From assembly GCF_024628865.1 (NCBI RefSeq), contig NZ_CP102384.1, forward strand, positions 62,001 to 126,000: a stretch of 64,000 nt of DNA, given 5' to 3'. Numbering within the stretch: the first letter of the stretch is position 1; each line of letters begins with the position of its first letter. The notes under the pieces were generated by a model. It ran no database searches. It worked only from the letters and a program-made list of their open reading frames with translations, and was not told the origin of the DNA. This DNA is from Sphingopyxis sp. DBS4. GTDB taxonomy: Bacteria; Pseudomonadota; Alphaproteobacteria; Sphingomonadales; Sphingomonadaceae. Positions 61,896 through 64,000 of this stretch are shown piece by piece. Both the position numbers and the translations under genes were made by a program.

Positions 61896-62730
61896 CCGCG
61901 ATGGGGGTATCGGCGACAATCTCCGCACCGCGACCAGCCTTCTGTCGGCAACCAGCGATACCCCGAGGCTCGATGCCGAATTGCTGATGGCGCATGCGCT
62001 GGGGATCGAGCGGCAGGCGCTCCTGCTCGATCCGGCACGCCATAGGGTGCCCGACATCTATGTTCACCTCGTCGCGCGGCGCATGGCGAACGAACCGATC
62101 GCCTATATCGTCGGCTATCGCGATTTCTGGACGATTCGCGTCGAGGTCGGTCCCGGCGTGCTGATTCCGCGTCCCGACAGCGAGGCGCTGATCGAGGCCT
62201 GCCTCGATATCCACCGTGAAAGGGGCGGCTGGCCGCGCCGGATTCTCGATCTCGGAACCGGGCCCGGCACGCTGCTGCTCGCGGCGCTCAGCGAGTTTTC
62301 CGATGCGACGGGGCTTGGCGTCGATGCGTCGGAATATGCGCTCGCTTATGCTCGCGACAATGCCGAAGGGCTTGGCCTCGCCGACCGCGCGTCGTTCCTG
62401 CCGGGCGATTGGGGCAGGGGGGTGGAGGGGCCGTTCGACCTCATTCTCTGCAATCCGCCCTATATTGCCGCGACCGAAACGCTGATGCCCGACGTCGCCG
62501 ATCACGAGCCGGCCGAAGCCTTGTTCGCCGGTGTCGACGGGCTCGACGATTACCGCCGGATCATCCCCGATCTGCCGCGCCTCCTGACGACGGATGGCAT
62601 GGCGATCCTTGAAATCGGGCACCGGCAACGCATATCGGTAACCGAGCTTGCCGAAGCAGCGGGATTTGCCGTCCGATGCAGACAGGATCTGGGCGGCCGC
62701 GACAGGGCGCTTTTGCTGACCCGCGCCTGA
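61888..62730 (+). CDS. prmC: Release factor glutamine methyltransferase
   Basis: Methylates the glutamine of the GGQ motif in release factors, raising termination efficiency. The catalytic NPPY motif is in [13 protein letters not shown], the AdoMet site in [16 protein letters not shown], and the N-terminal helical domain binds the factor. Length 280 residues. The start overlaps the end of prfA, so enzyme and substrate are made from one message. Confidence 0.95.
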   Translation: MASRDGGIGDNLRTATSLLSATSDTPRLDAELLMAHALGIERQALLLDPARHRVPDIYVHLVARRMANEPIAYIVGYRDFWTIRVEVGPGVLIPRPDSEALIEACLDIHRERGGWPRRILDLGTGPGTLLLAALSEFSDATGLGVDASEYALAYARDNAEGLGLADRASFLPGDWGRGVEGPFDLILCNPPYIAATETLMPDVADHEPAEALFAGVDGLDDYRRIIPDLPRLLTTDGMAILEIGHRQRISVTELAEAAGFAVRCRQDLGGRDRALLLTRA

Positions 62731-62788
62731 CAGACCCGCACAATTATTCGCTTGGTTTCCGCCGCAAAGCGCTGTAGGGGCGGGCTCA

Positions 62789-62830
62789 CAGACCCGGCAC
62801 GGTTCCCTCGACGGTCCGGCTGGTCTGTTT
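62789..62830 (+). terminator. Weak terminator-like hairpin after prmC
   Basis: CAGACC (62789-62794) pairs with GGTCTG (62822-62827) followed by TTT, with further imperfect pairs inside. The loop is long and the T-run short. The rest of the 238-bp gap to the next gene shows nothing else convincing. Confidence 0.35.
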
Positions 62831-62968
62831 CCCACTTACGATGCTGGTGCGGGGCCGTGGGGCCCGGCGCAAGCGGTAAAGGGCAAGAACCGCGCGGACA
62901 GCGCGGGCGCGACGCGCAAATGGCGCGGTCGGCCAAAAGGGGTTGGCGTAGCTTATTAGCTTATCAGG

Positions 62969-63811
62969 ATGTCTCAGTTGAACATGAACAACCGACAGAG
63001 CGGTCGCCGTCGCGGCCGCAACAACAACGGCAGCAACAATAATCGCTCGCAATCGGGCGGCCGGGGTGGTGCCGACCAGGCCAATCGCATCGACAGCCGC
63101 GCGCGCGGCAACGCGGCCCAGATGATCGAGAAATACCGCAATCTCGCGCGCGACGCGCAGCTTTCGGGCGATCGGGTCCAGACCGAATATTATCTCCAGT
63201 TCGCCGACCATTATTTCCGCGTGCTGAGCGACTTCCGCGCTCGCCAGGAAGAAAAGGCCGCAGCGAACGGACAGGAACGCAGCCCCGAGCGCCATCGCGA
63301 AATTCGCGGCGTCGAGGATTTCGACGGCCATGACGACAGCGACTTCGAGGCCGATGTACCCGCCGAACGCACCGAGAGCGGTCGCGATAATCGCGAGCGG
63401 CAGAGCGGTGATCGCAATGGTGGCGAACGTCAGGGCGGTGAACGCCGCGACGAGGACGATAATCGCGGCAATCGTTCGCCGCGCGAACGCGGCAACCGCC
63501 GCGACCGCGACGAAAACCGTGCCCAGCAGCCCGATGCCGAAGATGGCGGCGAAGCTGCGGCCGAAGAGGCGGCCCCCGCGCCGCGCGCCAATCGCCGCGG
63601 TCCGCGCCGCGCCCGCCCCGCCGATGCCGAGGAGGGCAATGCCGGTATCGACACCGCGGTGCTGCCGCCCGCGATCGGGCGTCCCGAACCTGCCCCCGAA
63701 GCGAATGCCGCGGAAAGCGCCGATACCGCTGCGGAAGCGCCCGCGCCCAAGCCGCGCCGCACCCGCCGCACGCTGGCGGCGCGCGATACCGGGGTGGAAG
63801 CGGCCGAATAA
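62969..63811 (+). CDS. DUF4167 protein, Arg/Asn/Gly/Glu-rich
   Basis: A 280-residue alphaproteobacterial protein with a conserved N-terminal block and a disordered remainder. The start is very rich in Arg, Asn, Gly and Ser (SGRRRGRNNNGSNNN), then a helical conserved domain (AAQMIEKYRNLARDAQLSGD, then YYLQFADHYFRVL). Residues 100-280 are low-complexity: Arg-Glu-Asp-Gly repeats, then Ala-Pro-Glu. Such RGG-like tails suggest RNA binding, but nothing has been shown here. Start 62969 or 62984; known relatives begin with MNN, favouring the second. A strong terminator follows. Confidence 0.85.
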   Translation: MSQLNMNNRQSGRRRGRNNNGSNNNRSQSGGRGGADQANRIDSRARGNAAQMIEKYRNLARDAQLSGDRVQTEYYLQFADHYFRVLSDFRARQEEKAAANGQERSPERHREIRGVEDFDGHDDSDFEADVPAERTESGRDNRERQSGDRNGGERQGGERRDEDDNRGNRSPRERGNRRDRDENRAQQPDAEDGGEAAAEEAAPAPRANRRGPRRARPADAEEGNAGIDTAVLPPAIGRPEPAPEANAAESADTAAEAPAPKPRRTRRTLAARDTGVEAAE

Positions 63812-63854
63812 GCTCGCGATTTTGCGCTGGTTTTTACACAGCACATGCCATAGC

Positions 63855-63886
63855 CTCCCCCGGACAGTCGTTCGGGGGAGCTTTTT
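63855..63886 (+). terminator. Rho-independent terminator after DUF4167
   Basis: CTCCCCCG (63855-63862) pairs with CGGGGGAG (63873-63880), then C and TTTTT. The T-run touches the start codon of the next gene at 63887, so that gene's promoter must be upstream of or within this hairpin. Confidence 0.9.
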
Positions 63887-64000
63887 ATGCGCGCTTTAAC
63901 AGTCCCTTGTTTCCTGGCGCTGGCGTTGGCGCCCGCCCCCCCGCCGCGGCGCAGGATCCCGCCACAGGCAACGCGCAGGGCGATGTTGCCGTCACTATAT
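63887..64000 (+). CDS. Start of an exported protein; apparent frameshift in a C7 run (3' end outside window)
   Basis: From the ATG at 63887 the frame gives MRALTVPCFLALALAPAPP, a signal peptide, but past a run of seven C (63936-63942) it turns into an Arg-rich, unnatural sequence. In another frame the downstream DNA reads AAAQDPATGNAQGDVAVTI, a typical cleavage site and mature start. One extra C would join the two. The gene is thus either frameshifted, phase-variable, or miscounted by one base in this copy. The protein family cannot be told from so short a piece. Confidence 0.55.
   Translation, partial: MRALTVPCFLALALAPAPPPRRRIPPQATRRAMLPSLY

Overview
This is about 64 kb of GC-rich chromosome from a sphingomonad (Sphingomonadales, most like Sphingopyxis or a close relative). 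The assignment rests on gene content: Caulobacter/Xanthomonas-type TonB-dependent receptor, the SapC / cupin-8 / tryptophan-halogenase trio, the large NAD-glutamate dehydrogenase, DUF4167, and the HflK-HflC-Deg order. It also rests on the dense dispersed inverted repeats between genes. It is an inference without a database search. No rRNA, tRNA, CRISPR array, transposase or prophage gene was seen.

Region 1 (1-2.6 kb) is the 3' part of an autotransporter. Region 2 (3.1-16.3 kb, all + strand) is a carbohydrate-use locus: outer-membrane receptor, SapC, cupin-8 protein, flavin halogenase, LacI regulator, MFS transporter, exported GH3 beta-glucosidase with an ExoP-like domain, FucP/GluP-type sugar transporter, then an OsmC-like protein. 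AACGTT-centred palindromes before the receptor (two), sapC (one) and the GH3 gene (one) suggest a local LacI regulon. The likely chain is receptor uptake of an oligo-glucan, GH3 cleavage in the periplasm, and MFS import of the sugar.

Region 3 (16.4-22.2 kb) is a chaperone-usher system of the spore-coat-U (Csu) type: pilin, chaperone, usher, tip subunit, plus a second pilin on the other strand. It is preceded by a strikingly AT-rich leader and looks less GC-rich than its surroundings, which suggests acquisition. A PAS-like protein follows.

Region 4 (24-64 kb) is mostly conserved housekeeping: NAD-glutamate dehydrogenase, an ATP-grasp protein, a methyltransferase coupled to a ribbon-helix-helix protein, acetoacetyl-CoA reductase, DUF1963, ferrochelatase overlapping a molybdenum hydroxylase large subunit, CoA-binding protein/Mrp, HflK/HflC, Deg protease, HerA-like ATPase, M1 peptidase, P450, thioesterase, QueF, a sulfur/chromate cluster (SseA, ChrA, MetC, MscS), pyrophosphatase, M61 peptidase, HisS, PrfA, PrmC and DUF4167. 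The window ends inside an exported-protein gene whose signal peptide and mature part are in different frames across a run of seven C.

Thirteen intergenic inverted repeats of at least five families lie between 23.8 and 60.8 kb, and none in the first 23.8 kb. That boundary coincides with the change from accessory to core genes.
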